A DNA stretch of 31,133 bases from JBCCTX01 sp964468435 (GCA_964468435.1 CAYXVE010000055.1:1-31133); one strand, 5' to 3'. Shown: positions 17,930 through 26,380, counted from the stretch's first letter. Made by a program: numbers and translations. The notes: generated by a model from the sequence alone, not told the origin.

Positions 17930-18418
17930 ATGCAACCCAGGTCAAGATCTTTTCCTTTGCGTAATGGTTATTGTGCTATATATCCCGATCGGGTTGAGAT
18001 CGGAGGAAACGGATTGAACCACCATATAATGCAAATACTTTTTAATCGGGGTTTTAGGCGCTTGCTGGGATTCTATGTACTCCTGGTATTACTTTTTATT
18101 TTTGCACTTCTCTTCTTCATCTGGCTCAATAACTACTTTCTAGCCCTTTTTTTTCTGATGGCAGCTTTGTTCACACTTTACATGATGTGGAAAAACCGCT
18201 CACTTTCCTTTGCTCCAGTAATCCAGCGAAAGGAAATTGAGTATATACACTATTACCGCGCGATTAAGGGAGAACGAAGAGCCTCCTTTACCATTTTTTT
18301 CCGTCCTGGCAAAAGACTACTTCAGAGAAGACTTATTCTACCTACCCAAAAGGGTGAAATGATCGCCCAATCGGCTTACATAATGATGAAGGACGCCGGA
18401 GAGATCAGAGATAAATAG
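17930..18418 (+). CDS. Small membrane protein of unknown function
   Basis: A 162-residue protein with an N-terminal soluble stretch (residues 1-40, LRNGYCAIYPDRVEIGG), two close transmembrane helices (about 44-68 and 70-90), and a basic C-terminal domain with strands (PVIQRKEIEYIHYYRAI, then FTIFFRPGKRLLQRRLILP). The layout resembles small Bacteroidota membrane proteins with a PH-like or soluble beta domain split by a hairpin of helices. It is flanked by the 17281 lipoprotein gene (67-nt gap) and converges with tpiA. No catalytic motif is visible. Identification of the family is uncertain. Confidence 0.75.
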   Translation: MQPRSRSFPLRNGYCAIYPDRVEIGGNGLNHHIMQILFNRGFRRLLGFYVLLVLLFIFALLFFIWLNNYFLALFFLMAALFTLYMMWKNRSLSFAPVIQRKEIEYIHYYRAIKGERRASFTIFFRPGKRLLQRRLILPTQKGEMIAQSAYIMMKDAGEIRDK

Positions 18419-18486
18419 ATCGTAGCGATAATGAAGCACTATTTCAGGCTTGTTCATTCTACGAGCTACCAGCTAATAGTGGCCTA

Positions 18487-19251
18487 CTATATCAACGCCT
18501 TAATAATTTCGACAAAGTCGCGGGATTTCAAGCTAGCTCCACCTACCAGTCCCCCATCAATGTCGGGTTGTGAAAACAGATCCGTCGCGTTGGCAGGCTT
18601 TACACTACCACCGTAGAGGATGGTCGTATTATCTGCCAGGGTTGCGTCGTATTGTTGGATAATCTGCTCACGGATATAGTGATGTACTTCCTGAGCCTGC
18701 TCGGGAGTCGCTGTCTTTCCGGTACCAATAGCCCATACTGGTTCATATGCAATCACTAACCGCTCAAAGGCAGCAGCATCCAGATGAAAAGCACCTTCGC
18801 GGAGCTGAGTCTGATTAACTTCGAGCGTCTTTCCGGCCTCTCTCTCTTCGAGTCTTTCCCCTATACAATATATCACCTTCAACCCATGAGCCAAAGCCTG
18901 ATCAATCTTGCGTGCCAACAGAGCATTATCTTCGTGAAAGTAGATCCTGCGCTCAGAGTGTCCAATGATACCATAATCAATCTCCAAGGATGCAAGCATC
19001 GCTGCAGATACTTCTCCAGTAAATGCACCTTTTTCTTCCTGATGAACATTTTGGGCAGCAACATATACCTTATCCACATCCTTGATCTGATGTTTTACCT
19101 TGGAAAGAAATGGGAAAGAAGGCGAAAAGACAATTTCTCCATCCCCTCTGTATTCATCCTTATACATATTGACAACCTCACTGACGAGCTGTTGTGCTTC
19201 ACTAGCTGTGAGATTCATTTTCCAGTTACCAGCGGCAATCTTTTTTCTCAT
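18487..19251 (-). CDS. tpiA: Triosephosphate isomerase
   Basis: Interconverts glyceraldehyde-3-phosphate and dihydroxyacetone phosphate in glycolysis. The 254-residue length is standard. Active-site residues are visible: Lys11 in GNWKMN, His98 in IIGHSERR and catalytic Glu170 in AYEPVWAIGTGK. The phosphate-binding GGSVKPANA and the GGLVGGASL loop are present. A strong promoter at 19286-19314 places the transcript start about 28 nt before the ATG, so it is expressed on its own. Confidence 0.98.
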   Translation of the reverse strand: MRKKIAAGNWKMNLTASEAQQLVSEVVNMYKDEYRGDGEIVFSPSFPFLSKVKHQIKDVDKVYVAAQNVHQEEKGAFTGEVSAAMLASLEIDYGIIGHSERRIYFHEDNALLARKIDQALAHGLKVIYCIGERLEEREAGKTLEVNQTQLREGAFHLDAAAFERLVIAYEPVWAIGTGKTATPEQAQEVHHYIREQIIQQYDATLADNTTILYGGSVKPANATDLFSQPDIDGGLVGGASLKSRDFVEIIKALI

Positions 19252-19285
19252 AGGAACCTGTATGTGTTTTGGTTTAACGTTCAGT

Positions 19286-19314
19286 CAAAAATAACGAATA
19301 ATCAGATTTTACAA
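19286..19314 (-). promoter_or_regulatory. Strong Bacteroidota promoter for tpiA
   Basis: On the minus strand a TTG (19314-19312), an 18-nt spacer and a perfect TATTTTTG -7 box (19293-19286) are present. The predicted start of transcription is near 19279. Confidence 0.65.
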
Positions 19315-19362
19315 AGTACCTAAATGAATGTTTTCACGAGTAGCTTGATTTTAGAACCTGTA

Positions 19363-20586
19363 CTACGATGATGGTTCCCAGCTTCTGTATGCAGCTGTAA
19401 GTTTGTATACTGCTTTCAGAATATCCAACTCATTCTGAGCCAAAACTTTACCTTTTAGTCCCAAAAGTTTTTTTAGCGTCATCACGGCCGATTCAAACCG
19501 GTAAGTTTCCATTTTTCCTGCCCCACCCCAACTAAATGAAGGGATAAATTTGGGGGGAAACCCACTTCCAAAGATATGTGCACTCACTCCGGCAACAGTG
19601 CCTGTGTTGAGCATACTATTAATTGCACAACGGCTATAATCCCCCATCATTGTTCCACAAAATGTCATCCCAGTATCTATCATCGATTCCTTTTCATAAC
19701 TCCATTGCCTTACATTCCCCAGGGTATTTTTCATATTGGAGACATTCGTATCAGCCCCCATATTACACCCATTTCCCAAAACAGAATTACCCAGATAGCC
19801 CTCATGTCCCTTATTGGTATATGCTCCGACATAACAATTTTTAACCTCTCCTCCCACTTTAGCGTGCGGCCCAACACAAGTATTACCCCTGAGTTTTGAT
19901 CCCATAGCTACTGTAACCTTTTCCCCAAAGCAATGAACCCCATATATCAGTGAACCGATCTGAATGTGTGCTTCAGGTCCTATATACACAGGCCCATCTT
20001 CTGCGTGTATGACAGATGCCTCTACCTTCGCTCCGGGAGCTACGTATACATTTTCAGGACCATATATCTTCGTATAAGCGTCTGAGACTGCCCCCTTTCC
20101 ATTTTGTTCTGATGTAGCCATGTCAAAGTCATACACAATAAAATCCCTGACTTTCGTAAATAAATCAGTCAGTCGTTCGATTTTCAGCACCTCCAAATCC
20201 ACCTGTACAGAGTTAAACCCATGGGTTTCCAAAAAATGTGCGGTAATAACTCCCCCTTTTACTTCTTTCTGAATATGCGAAGGACAGAGAAACATCAAAA
20301 TATCATCCTCACTGTTGACATAATACTGGCCAGGAGTTACCTCCTTCGACAACCTGAGCAATTCTTTATTGGGAGCAACTCTTCCATTGATCCACAAAGT
20401 AGTCTCCTCCGTTATTTTACAGGTATTTAAATATCCATATGCATGACTACTTGTATTTTTATCAAGTACCCTATTCCAACGCTCCTGGAAGGTATATATG
20501 CCAATTCTCAAGTCGAATACAGGACGGGTAAATGTCAGTGGCAAGAGCGAGAAACGCGCAGAGTCTTCAAAAAGCGTGTATTGCAT
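19363..20586 (-). CDS. GlmU-like nucleotidyltransferase/hexapeptide-repeat protein
   Basis: A 407-residue protein of the GlmU-like family found across Bacteroidota. The N-terminal part starts TLFEDSARFSLLPLTFTRP, a divergent nucleotidyltransferase-type entry. The C-terminal part (about 190-360) contains left-handed beta-helix hexapeptide repeats such as VYIGPEAHIQIGS and LRGNTCVGPHAKVGG, typical of sugar-nucleotide acyltransferases. ATG 20586 is chosen over the upstream 20631 because the family begins with this short MxxxLFxD strand. The canonical GlmU GxGTRM signature is absent, so sugar-1-phosphate nucleotidyl transfer is uncertain. The substrate is unknown; cell-envelope sugar metabolism is likely. 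Confidence 0.85.
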   Translation of the reverse strand: MQYTLFEDSARFSLLPLTFTRPVFDLRIGIYTFQERWNRVLDKNTSSHAYGYLNTCKITEETTLWINGRVAPNKELLRLSKEVTPGQYYVNSEDDILMFLCPSHIQKEVKGGVITAHFLETHGFNSVQVDLEVLKIERLTDLFTKVRDFIVYDFDMATSEQNGKGAVSDAYTKIYGPENVYVAPGAKVEASVIHAEDGPVYIGPEAHIQIGSLIYGVHCFGEKVTVAMGSKLRGNTCVGPHAKVGGEVKNCYVGAYTNKGHEGYLGNSVLGNGCNMGADTNVSNMKNTLGNVRQWSYEKESMIDTGMTFCGTMMGDYSRCAINSMLNTGTVAGVSAHIFGSGFPPKFIPSFSWGGAGKMETYRFESAVMTLKKLLGLKGKVLAQNELDILKAVYKLTAAYRSWEPSS

Positions 20587-20614
20587 ACAAAGAGGAATCT
20601 TGGGAACGAATATC

Positions 20615-20644
20615 AAAAAAGAGCAGCTCACCAGAACTGCTCTT
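20615..20644 (-). terminator. Rho-independent terminator of rpmE2
   Basis: On the minus strand an 8-bp stem (AAGAGCAG/CTGCTCTT at 20619-20626 and 20637-20644) with a 10-nt loop is followed by a T-run (20620-20615). It separates the L31 gene from the GlmU-like gene. Confidence 0.85.
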
Positions 20645-20666
20645 CAAAATTCCTTTTGCCTCCAGG

Positions 20667-20927
20667 TTATTTTTTATTCTTGAGCTTGTTTCCATAACGA
20701 CTGTAAAATTTATCTACACGCCCTGCTGTATCTACCAGTTTTTGCTTTCCTGTAAAGAATGGATGAGAATTACTTGTAATTTCCATCTTTATTAATGGAT
20801 ATTCATTACCATCTTCCCAAACAATCGTTTCACTGGAATTAATAGTAGAACGGGTCTTAAACGCCCATTCCGTGGAAATATCCTTAAAAATAACTTCTCT
20901 GTATTCTGGATGTATGCCTTCTTTCAT
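20667..20927 (-). CDS. rpmE2: 50S ribosomal protein L31, type B
   Basis: An 86-residue protein starting MKEGIHPEYREVIFKDIST, with the hallmark SNSHPFFTGKQKLVDTAGRV in its second half. It has no zinc-binding Cys residues, so it is the type B form. Start ATG 20927 is correct: the longer open frame to 20966 adds residues not found in the family, and the promoter begins transcription about 15 nt before it. It is a single-gene unit between a strong promoter and a strong terminator. Confidence 0.97.
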   Translation of the reverse strand: MKEGIHPEYREVIFKDISTEWAFKTRSTINSSETIVWEDGNEYPLIKMEITSNSHPFFTGKQKLVDTAGRVDKFYSRYGNKLKNKK

Positions 20928-20948
20928 CTTCTTATAGTGTTTTGTATG

Positions 20949-20979
20949 CAAAATTAAGAGTTTCATGACATATTCACAA
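20949..20979 (-). promoter_or_regulatory. Strong Bacteroidota promoter for rpmE2
   Basis: A TTG (20979-20977), a 20-nt spacer and a perfect TAATTTTG (20956-20949) are seen on the minus strand. The predicted start is near 20942, giving a leader of about 15 nt. Confidence 0.65.
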
Positions 20980-21104
20980 AAATATTTACCCCTAGAAAGG
21001 ATATTCCAGACTAATTGAGAACATTTTATGTTATGTAAATATTAAATTTGAACTTATATTCGTTCAAATAAATGTGTAATTCTTCATAAGAATAAATAAT
21101 ATAT

Positions 21105-21112
21105 TAGTTTTG
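21105..21112 (+). promoter_or_regulatory. Perfect -7 box upstream of the 21162 gene
   Basis: TAGTTTTG matches TAnnTTTG, 49 nt before the start codon. No well-placed TTG is visible, so this is only a candidate. Confidence 0.35.
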
Positions 21113-21161
21113 TTATACAACAAAGGTCGTATTTAATTCTTGCCGTACAGCAACTGCATCT

Positions 21162-21557
21162 ATGCTCAAGCACTTAATCTTCATTTTGCTCTTTAGTATT
21201 TGTAGTCTCACTCAGGCTCAACGTGTCTTTTTGAATTATTTTATGATCAATTCTGATGGTGCTGATATTGTTTTGGAGTGGGAAGTGCAGGATGAGTCAA
21301 TGGTTGTGGAATATCAATTGTTTCGCACCATTAATAATGAACAAATACCTACCTTTGTAACCAAGATAGACCCAGATGGCTCCAATAAATATCAGTTTCT
21401 GGATGATAATATTTACAAGACTTCTCCACGAGTCATCAATTATCAGTTAGAAATCCATATTAATGATAAAACCGTTCAGAAAGAATTTGCAACCATTTCT
21501 CACAATCCTACATCTATACAAAGAACCTGGGGCTCCATTAAGGCGATGTTTAGATAG
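21162..21557 (+). CDS. Small secreted protein with a fibronectin-III-like look
   Basis: A 131-residue protein with a clear signal peptide (MLKHLIFILLFSICSLTQAQ) cut after AQ. The remaining ~110 residues have the strand pattern of a single fibronectin type III-like or PKD-like domain (GADIVLEWEVQD, EYQLFRTINN, YQLEIHIND). It ends with a basic segment (TWGSIKAMFR) and no lipobox or membrane helix. It is probably periplasmic. The function is not known. Confidence 0.75.
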   Translation: MLKHLIFILLFSICSLTQAQRVFLNYFMINSDGADIVLEWEVQDESMVVEYQLFRTINNEQIPTFVTKIDPDGSNKYQFLDDNIYKTSPRVINYQLEIHINDKTVQKEFATISHNPTSIQRTWGSIKAMFR

Positions 21558-21654
21558 CTTTGCTTCCAATCTATTACGATGATCCTCACTTTATTCCTAA
21601 CAATTATCACATTAGTGGGTAATAATCAAAAGGGGTAATGGTTTCATTATCTTT

Positions 21655-23331
21655 ATGATTCATGAAATATTTCAGATGAATACAATCAGAGCAGAAAGAA
21701 TCCGTCAACTTCAGCAGGAAAAATACGATATATTGGTCATAGGTGGAGGCGCTACAGGGTCCGGGATAGCACTCGATGCTGCAACCCGGGGGATGAAAAC
21801 GGCCCTGATCGAAATGCAGGACTTCGCTGCGGGTACGAGTAGCCGCTCTACCAAACTGATCCATGGTGGGCTTAGATACCTTAAACAATTTGAAATTTCT
21901 CTAGTACGTGAAACAGGTAGGGAAAGGGCTATTGTACATAAACTAGCCCCACATCTGGTTGTCCCGGAAAAAATGTTGCTCCCCATTATTAAAGACGGTA
22001 ATTATAGTAAGCTATTGACATCATTTGGATTAATGGTGTATGATATACTCGCTGGCGTTGAAAAATCCGATCAACGGGTTATGCTTAACAAACAGCAGAC
22101 ACTACAGAAAGAACCCCTACTTAGAGAAGATGTACTGGAAGGTAGTGGATATTACGCAGAATACCGTACTGATGATGCAAGGCTAACCATAGAACTTATC
22201 AAAACAGCTGAGAAGTATGGCGCTCACCCTGTCAATTACGTTCAGGCCAGAGAATTTGTATATAAAGTGCACAAAACGGGGAAAAAAACTATATCAGGTA
22301 TAAATTGCACAGACCTTATAACGGGAAATACATTTATTATTCACGCCAGACAAGCTATCAACGCTGCTGGCCCATGGGTGGATGAGTTGCGTGAAATTAA
22401 CCAATCTCTGGAGGGCAAACATCTTCACCTGACCAAGGGAGTCCACCTAGTAGTACCTCATCAACGCTTCCCCGTTAATCAGGCGGTATATTTTGATGTA
22501 CCGGACGGAAGGATGATGTTTGCTATACCACGAGGTAAGATTACTTACATCGGCACTACTGACACAGAATATCAAGGTGAAAAAGAGACCCCACTTACCC
22601 TTATGGAAGATGTCTCATATATCCTGGAAGGTGTAAACCACATTTTCCCCGATATCAACCTCAAGCCAGAAGAGGTGATTTCCAGTTGGGCTGGACTCAG
22701 ACCCCTTATCCACGAAGATGGTAAGTCAGCTTCCGAAATATCACGTAAAGATGAAATCTTCATCTCTGATACCCGCTTAATATCTATCGCAGGTGGTAAA
22801 CTTACAGGCTACAGAAAGATGGCAGAGCGCGTAATAGATACAGCCCTTAAATTGATGGGCGAGAAGAGTAAAAAATGCCGGACAGATAAAACAGTATTGC
22901 AAGGAGGAGATTTTGCTAACTCCCGGGCAGTATTGAACTTCCGGGAAAAAATTGCTGGTCAATTATCCGATATTGGCCTGGACTCCTATCATGCCAACTA
23001 CCTGGTTGCCAACTATGGCACCCAAACTAATCAGATAATAGAAATATTCCATGCAATGAAAAATCATCATCCAGAGCTAAGACTGTTGATGGCTGAATTG
23101 CAGTTCACCATTGAACACGAAATGGTCGTACAGCCTGTTGACTTTTTTATTCGAAGAACTGGTAGACTATACTTTGACATAGATAGTATACATCATTATC
23201 AGCAGCCTGTACTCGCGTATTTCCAGGAACATTTTCAGTGGGATAAAAATAAATACGATCATGCAAAGAAAGACCTTGAACAAGCAGTTTATGAAGCTAG
23301 CCACTTTCCGGTGAAAGAAGCGGTTGTGTAA
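21655..23331 (+). CDS. glpD: Glycerol-3-phosphate dehydrogenase, FAD-dependent
   Basis: Oxidises glycerol-3-phosphate to dihydroxyacetone phosphate, passing electrons to the quinone pool at the inner membrane. The 558-residue length fits the family. The FAD-binding GGGATGSG is at 30-37, followed by the family block GTSSRSTKLIHGGLRYL at 60-76. The conserved SWAGLRPLI and the GGKLTGYRKMAE segments are also present. Two starts are possible, ATG 21655 and ATG 21676 (MNTIRAERI); the latter gives a more typical N-terminus. Neighbours tpiA and glpD both handle triose phosphates, but they are not in one operon. Confidence 0.96.
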   Translation: MIHEIFQMNTIRAERIRQLQQEKYDILVIGGGATGSGIALDAATRGMKTALIEMQDFAAGTSSRSTKLIHGGLRYLKQFEISLVRETGRERAIVHKLAPHLVVPEKMLLPIIKDGNYSKLLTSFGLMVYDILAGVEKSDQRVMLNKQQTLQKEPLLREDVLEGSGYYAEYRTDDARLTIELIKTAEKYGAHPVNYVQAREFVYKVHKTGKKTISGINCTDLITGNTFIIHARQAINAAGPWVDELREINQSLEGKHLHLTKGVHLVVPHQRFPVNQAVYFDVPDGRMMFAIPRGKITYIGTTDTEYQGEKETPLTLMEDVSYILEGVNHIFPDINLKPEEVISSWAGLRPLIHEDGKSASEISRKDEIFISDTRLISIAGGKLTGYRKMAERVIDTALKLMGEKSKKCRTDKTVLQGGDFANSRAVLNFREKIAGQLSDIGLDSYHANYLVANYGTQTNQIIEIFHAMKNHHPELRLLMAELQFTIEHEMVVQPVDFFIRRTGRLYFDIDSIHHYQQPVLAYFQEHFQWDKNKYDHAKKDLEQAVYEASHFPVKEAVV

Positions 23332-23492
23332 AAGGTTAGATATTATCGTACATCTACTTAACCTAAACGTATATAAATCATGGCTTACCTACTCTCACAT
23401 CATTAGCATAGGCAGTATCTTACCTGTAGGATTTTTATTAAAAAAGCTACTAAATTTAGCTATACATTCTCTACATTAATCCCAAAATCAAC

Positions 23493-23500
23493 TATCTTTG
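23493..23500 (+). promoter_or_regulatory. Perfect -7 box for recN
   Basis: TATCTTTG matches TAnnTTTG, 68 nt before the recN ATG. No TTG is found at the expected spacing. Confidence 0.4.
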
Positions 23501-23568
23501 CAGGTGGGAATAAATTATGCTGACATACTGGATCGTTTTTCCCTTAACCACATAAGAAAAGTCAATAC

Positions 23569-25287
23569 ATGCTTACGAAGCTGTATATCAAAAATTATGG
23601 CTTATTTGATGAAACTGAGATAGAGGTTCCTGCCGGATTGAATATCCTGACGGGTGAAACCGGTGCAGGAAAATCTCTACTTGTCGGGGCCTTGGGCTTA
23701 ATCATTGGAAAGAGGCTGGATAACTCTGCAATATTTCTTTCAGATGATAAATGTATTATCGAAGCACTGTTTAAAAAGCTTTCAGCATCTATCGTTGATC
23801 AACTTACATCCATCGATGAATTTGATCTTGAAGATGATACCATCATCATCCGGCGTGAAGCTCGACCTAATGGTAAATCCAGAGCTTTTGTTAACGATAC
23901 GCCTGTATCACTTCAAACGCTACGTCAGGTGGGGGAAATCCTGCTGGACCTACACGGGCAACATGAAAATCAATATTTGCTCTCTGCAGATAAACAGATT
24001 GACCTACTAGATGACTATGCTGGATGCGAAACGGAAGTAACCCAGTTTAGACAGCTACTGGGTGAATGCCACAGTCTCGAAAAAGAAATTCACGAGTTGG
24101 AAGCTCGTGAGGCGTCCATGCGCCAACAATACGATTTTCTTTCCCACCAGGTAAAAGAACTGGAAGAGGCACAACTGCAACCCAACGAAGAAGAAGATCT
24201 GGAACAGGAAATCAAATTGCTACAAAATGCTGAAGATATACGTGAATCTCTGGATTTCGCTGTCAATCAACTATATCATCAAGATGTATCCATATATAGC
24301 CAACTGAGTGAAGTAACAGATGCCCTGGACAAAATCCAGGATGTAAATAAAGAACTAGAAAACAACTACCAGAAAATGGTTGAAGCTCAGGAGATACTCA
24401 AAGATGTTACGTTTAGCCTACAGGATTTTTTGGAAACAGCAGATTCCGATCCTGAGAGACTAAACGTCGTTGAGGAGAGACTGGGACTTTATCATTCTCT
24501 AAAACTCAAGCATGGAGTCAAGACAGGCGCTGAACTTGTAGCCAGATATGAACAGTTAAGCGGTCAACTCCAGGAGGTAGATTCTATGGACGATCGTATC
24601 GACGCCTTAACAAAAACCTACCAGGAAAAAATAGATGTCCTTACTCAACAAGGACTGCGCATCGAGGAAATCAGAATAGAAGCTAAATCTCACCTGGAGC
24701 AGTCTATCAATCAGCTACTCACAGAGGTAGGCTTCAAAAAAGCACGTTTCGAGATCCAGATTGACAGAAACTTTCACGAATCTGGAGACCTGACGCTTGA
24801 TGGGCAGGCTATCAAAGCGAATGCTAATGGTATCAATCAGGTAAACTTCCTGATACAAACCAATCCAGGAGTTCCTGCAGGCCCGTTGGCACAGATCGCC
24901 TCAGGAGGCGAGATCTCGCGTGTGATGTTGGCCGTTAAAGCGGCTTTAGCAGATAAATCTGAATTTCCCGTACTCATCTTCGATGAGATCGATACGGGAA
25001 TCAGTGGCGAAATCGCCAACAAAGTCGGCAATGTCATGCATCAATTGGCTGCCCGCTTCCAGATCCTGGCTATCACTCACCTGCCACAAATCGCCGCTAG
25101 AGGAGACCAGCATTTCAAACTGATCAAAAATGTAGAAGGAGATAAAACTACCTCTACCGTGAAACAATTATCACTGGTAGGTAGAGTACATGAACTCGCC
25201 ACCATGATGAGTGGTGAACATCCAACCGAATCTGCACTCAGAAGCGCTCAGGAAATGATCGCTGCGACACAAGCAGGTATGAGTTGA
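23569..25287 (+). CDS. recN: DNA repair protein RecN
   Basis: An SMC-like ATPase that acts in double-strand break repair. The 572-residue length is standard. The Walker A is GETGAGKS (29-36), followed by the RecN-typical LDLHGQHENQ (127-136). A long coiled coil runs from about 160 to 380. The ABC signature is ASGGEISRVMLA (444-455), and Walker B is VLIFDEIDTGISG (468-480). The C-terminal LAITHLPQIAARGD carries the switch His. The coding frame ends in a short hairpin containing the stop (TTGAGA/TCTCAA, 25284-25298) that lacks a good T-run. The IS21 remnant starts shortly after. Confidence 0.97.
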   Translation: MLTKLYIKNYGLFDETEIEVPAGLNILTGETGAGKSLLVGALGLIIGKRLDNSAIFLSDDKCIIEALFKKLSASIVDQLTSIDEFDLEDDTIIIRREARPNGKSRAFVNDTPVSLQTLRQVGEILLDLHGQHENQYLLSADKQIDLLDDYAGCETEVTQFRQLLGECHSLEKEIHELEAREASMRQQYDFLSHQVKELEEAQLQPNEEEDLEQEIKLLQNAEDIRESLDFAVNQLYHQDVSIYSQLSEVTDALDKIQDVNKELENNYQKMVEAQEILKDVTFSLQDFLETADSDPERLNVVEERLGLYHSLKLKHGVKTGAELVARYEQLSGQLQEVDSMDDRIDALTKTYQEKIDVLTQQGLRIEEIRIEAKSHLEQSINQLLTEVGFKKARFEIQIDRNFHESGDLTLDGQAIKANANGINQVNFLIQTNPGVPAGPLAQIASGGEISRVMLAVKAALADKSEFPVLIFDEIDTGISGEIANKVGNVMHQLAARFQILAITHLPQIAARGDQHFKLIKNVEGDKTTSTVKQLSLVGRVHELATMMSGEHPTESALRSAQEMIAATQAGMS

Positions 25288-25348
25288 GATAGTCTCAATT
25301 TGATCTGACCGTTTTGTTAAATTGTCCGTTGATGAAACTGCTCAGTGT

Positions 25349-25711
25349 TTAGAAATCATTCCAGTTGTCACCTGCCGAATGCACGGGAACATAGACTTCT
25401 GAGGTCTTTTTCTCCTACAGATAGCGAAATACAGTGGTATATCCCACCCTCAGGCCATACTCCTGGCTCAGTCGTTCTTAGATGAGTCTACCCGTCAGGC
25501 CTGCAACCAACCATCCCTCAATTTGAGCTTCATAGGGGGAGAGCTTTTTACTTCTTACTTGACCGGGAGGCCCTTTCTGACACGATCCAAGGGTCTGCTT
25601 GATCTTGTGCACCGTTTTACGGTGAATCCCCAGGGTACGAGCGATCTCTCGTTCACTTTTCCCCTGGCTTAATAAGGTTTGTATAGTAATGTACATATCC
25701 ACTCGATACAT
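25349..25711 (-). pseudogene. istA transposase fragment with three in-frame stops
   Basis: Residues 1-77 form an IS21-type N-terminus with a helix-turn-helix (LLSQGKSEREIARTLGIHRK). Reading past the TAA at 25480-25478 in the same frame gives ERLSQEYGLRVGYTTVFRYL, then TAG at 25417-25415, then EKKTSEVYVPVHSAGDNWND and F, then TAA at 25351-25349. The recovered text is the expected IstA continuation, so the stops are point mutations in one frame and not a frameshift. No catalytic DDE domain remains in the window. Confidence 0.8.
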
Positions 25712-25713
25712 GC

Positions 25714-25732
25714 GGCTTCTCTTTGAGAAGCC
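25714..25732 (-). promoter_or_regulatory. Hairpin just upstream of the istA start
   Basis: GGCTTCTC (25714-25721) and GAGAAGCC (25725-25732) form an 8-bp stem with a 3-nt loop directly before the ATG (25711-25709). Hairpins here can hide the ribosome-binding region in read-through transcripts of insertion sequences. That role is inferred. Confidence 0.5.
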
Positions 25733-25745
25733 AGTTTAACTATTT

Positions 25746-25787
25746 CAAGTGGTACCCTTTTAATGATATCAGGTGGTACATTTTTAA
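25746..25787 (-). repeat. Two 18-bp direct repeats at the IS end
   Basis: CAAGTGGTACCCTTTTAA (25746-25763) and CAGGTGGTACATTTTTAA (25770-25787) match at 15 of 18 positions with a 24-bp period. Multiple terminal repeats of this kind are typical transposase-binding sites of IS21-family elements. Confidence 0.65.
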
Positions 25788-25867
25788 GGGCAGTTTACAG
25801 TTGTGGGTTTGTGGGTTTATAAATTGTCTGGATCGTAACTTCAGTTTACAACCTTTTCACTTACCCA

Positions 25868-26029
25868 CTATTTTTTTGTCCTGTACTTAGAAAGAAAACT
25901 ATCTTTCCATTCACGAATAATGAATCCATATTTTCGTTGGTTAAGTCCTTCTATTTCATTTAAGTCGGGTTCATAGTATGAATAGAGATACACATGGCTC
26001 CAACATACAGCATAAAAGGATTTATATTT
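25868..26029 (-). pseudogene. C-terminal remnant of an unrecognised protein gene
   Basis: The minus-strand frame from 26029 to the TAG at 25870-25868 reads as about 53 protein-like residues with no start codon, including SFYAVCWSHVYLYSYYEPDL and GLNQRKYGFIIREWKDSFLS. The frame is closed upstream by TAA at 26032-26030. Amino-acid composition is that of a real protein tail, unlike the low-complexity shadows around it. It is likely the 3' end of a gene cut by rearrangement between the IS remnant and the toxin-antitoxin pair. No family was recognised. Confidence 0.5.
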
Positions 26030-26042
26030 TTATCCTTTTATG
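26011..26042. terminator. Hairpin, possible terminator
   Basis: A perfect 11-bp stem (CATAAAAGGAT at 26011-26021 with ATCCTTTTATG at 26032-26042) and a 10-nt loop. No T-run follows on either strand. It partly overlaps the gene remnant, so it may be incidental or a later insertion. Confidence 0.35.
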
Positions 26043-26091
26043 AACTCACCCCGAAACGAAGCCAAAGTTAGTTCGTATCCCAGATAGGAGA

Positions 26092-26122
26092 TTGTATAAC
26101 ACGTGGGAAATATATACTTTTG
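26092..26122 (+). promoter_or_regulatory. Promoter of the toxin-antitoxin operon
   Basis: TTG (26092-26094), a 20-nt spacer and a perfect TACTTTTG (26115-26122) lie upstream. The antitoxin ATG starts at 26135, 12 nt after the box, so the leader would be only a few nucleotides. A CACGTG palindrome in the spacer could be an operator. Confidence 0.6.
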
Positions 26123-26134
26123 CCCGTAAAAGTA

Positions 26135-26380
26135 ATGGATAAGAAACTAACACTTAGCCTAAACGAATAGGTCATTGAAAGGGCTAAAATCTATGCAAAG
26201 CAGCATCAAACAAGTTTATCCAAATTAATTGAATCTTATCTTAGATCCCTTGTCGAGGATGAAACTAAAAACGAAGAGATTACTCCTTTGGTGGAAAGCC
26301 TCAGCGGAGTAATTAGCTTGCCTGAAGATTTCGATCTTCGTGAGGAATGTACCCGTCATCTCATTGAAAAGTATAAATGA
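26135..26380 (+). pseudogene. Antitoxin (DUF6364-like) with a TAG nonsense codon at position 12
   Basis: The frame opens MDKKLTLSLNE and then has TAG at 26168-26170. It continues with VIERAKIYAKQHQTSLSKLI (and ES) and runs to the TGA at 26378-26380, 81 codons in all. The N-terminal block plus the YAKQHQTSLSKLIES helix match the small antitoxins of the DUF6364 type that pair with PIN toxins. The last bases form an ATGA overlap with the toxin start (26377), so translation was coupled. No ATG or GTG follows the stop in this frame that would restore the DNA-binding part. It is either inactive, read through, or a sequencing error. Confidence 0.75.

Larger units (their letters stand above)
25349..25799 (-). 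mobile_element. IS21-family insertion sequence remnant (right end plus decayed istA)
   Basis: The 5' part of an istA-type gene, its upstream hairpin and two terminal repeats are preserved; istB and the other end are missing. The probable outer end reads TGTAAACTGCCC on the minus strand (25799-25788), which has the TG start expected of IS21-family ends. The left boundary near 25349 or somewhat lower is not defined. This is an ancient, inactive copy. Confidence 0.7.
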
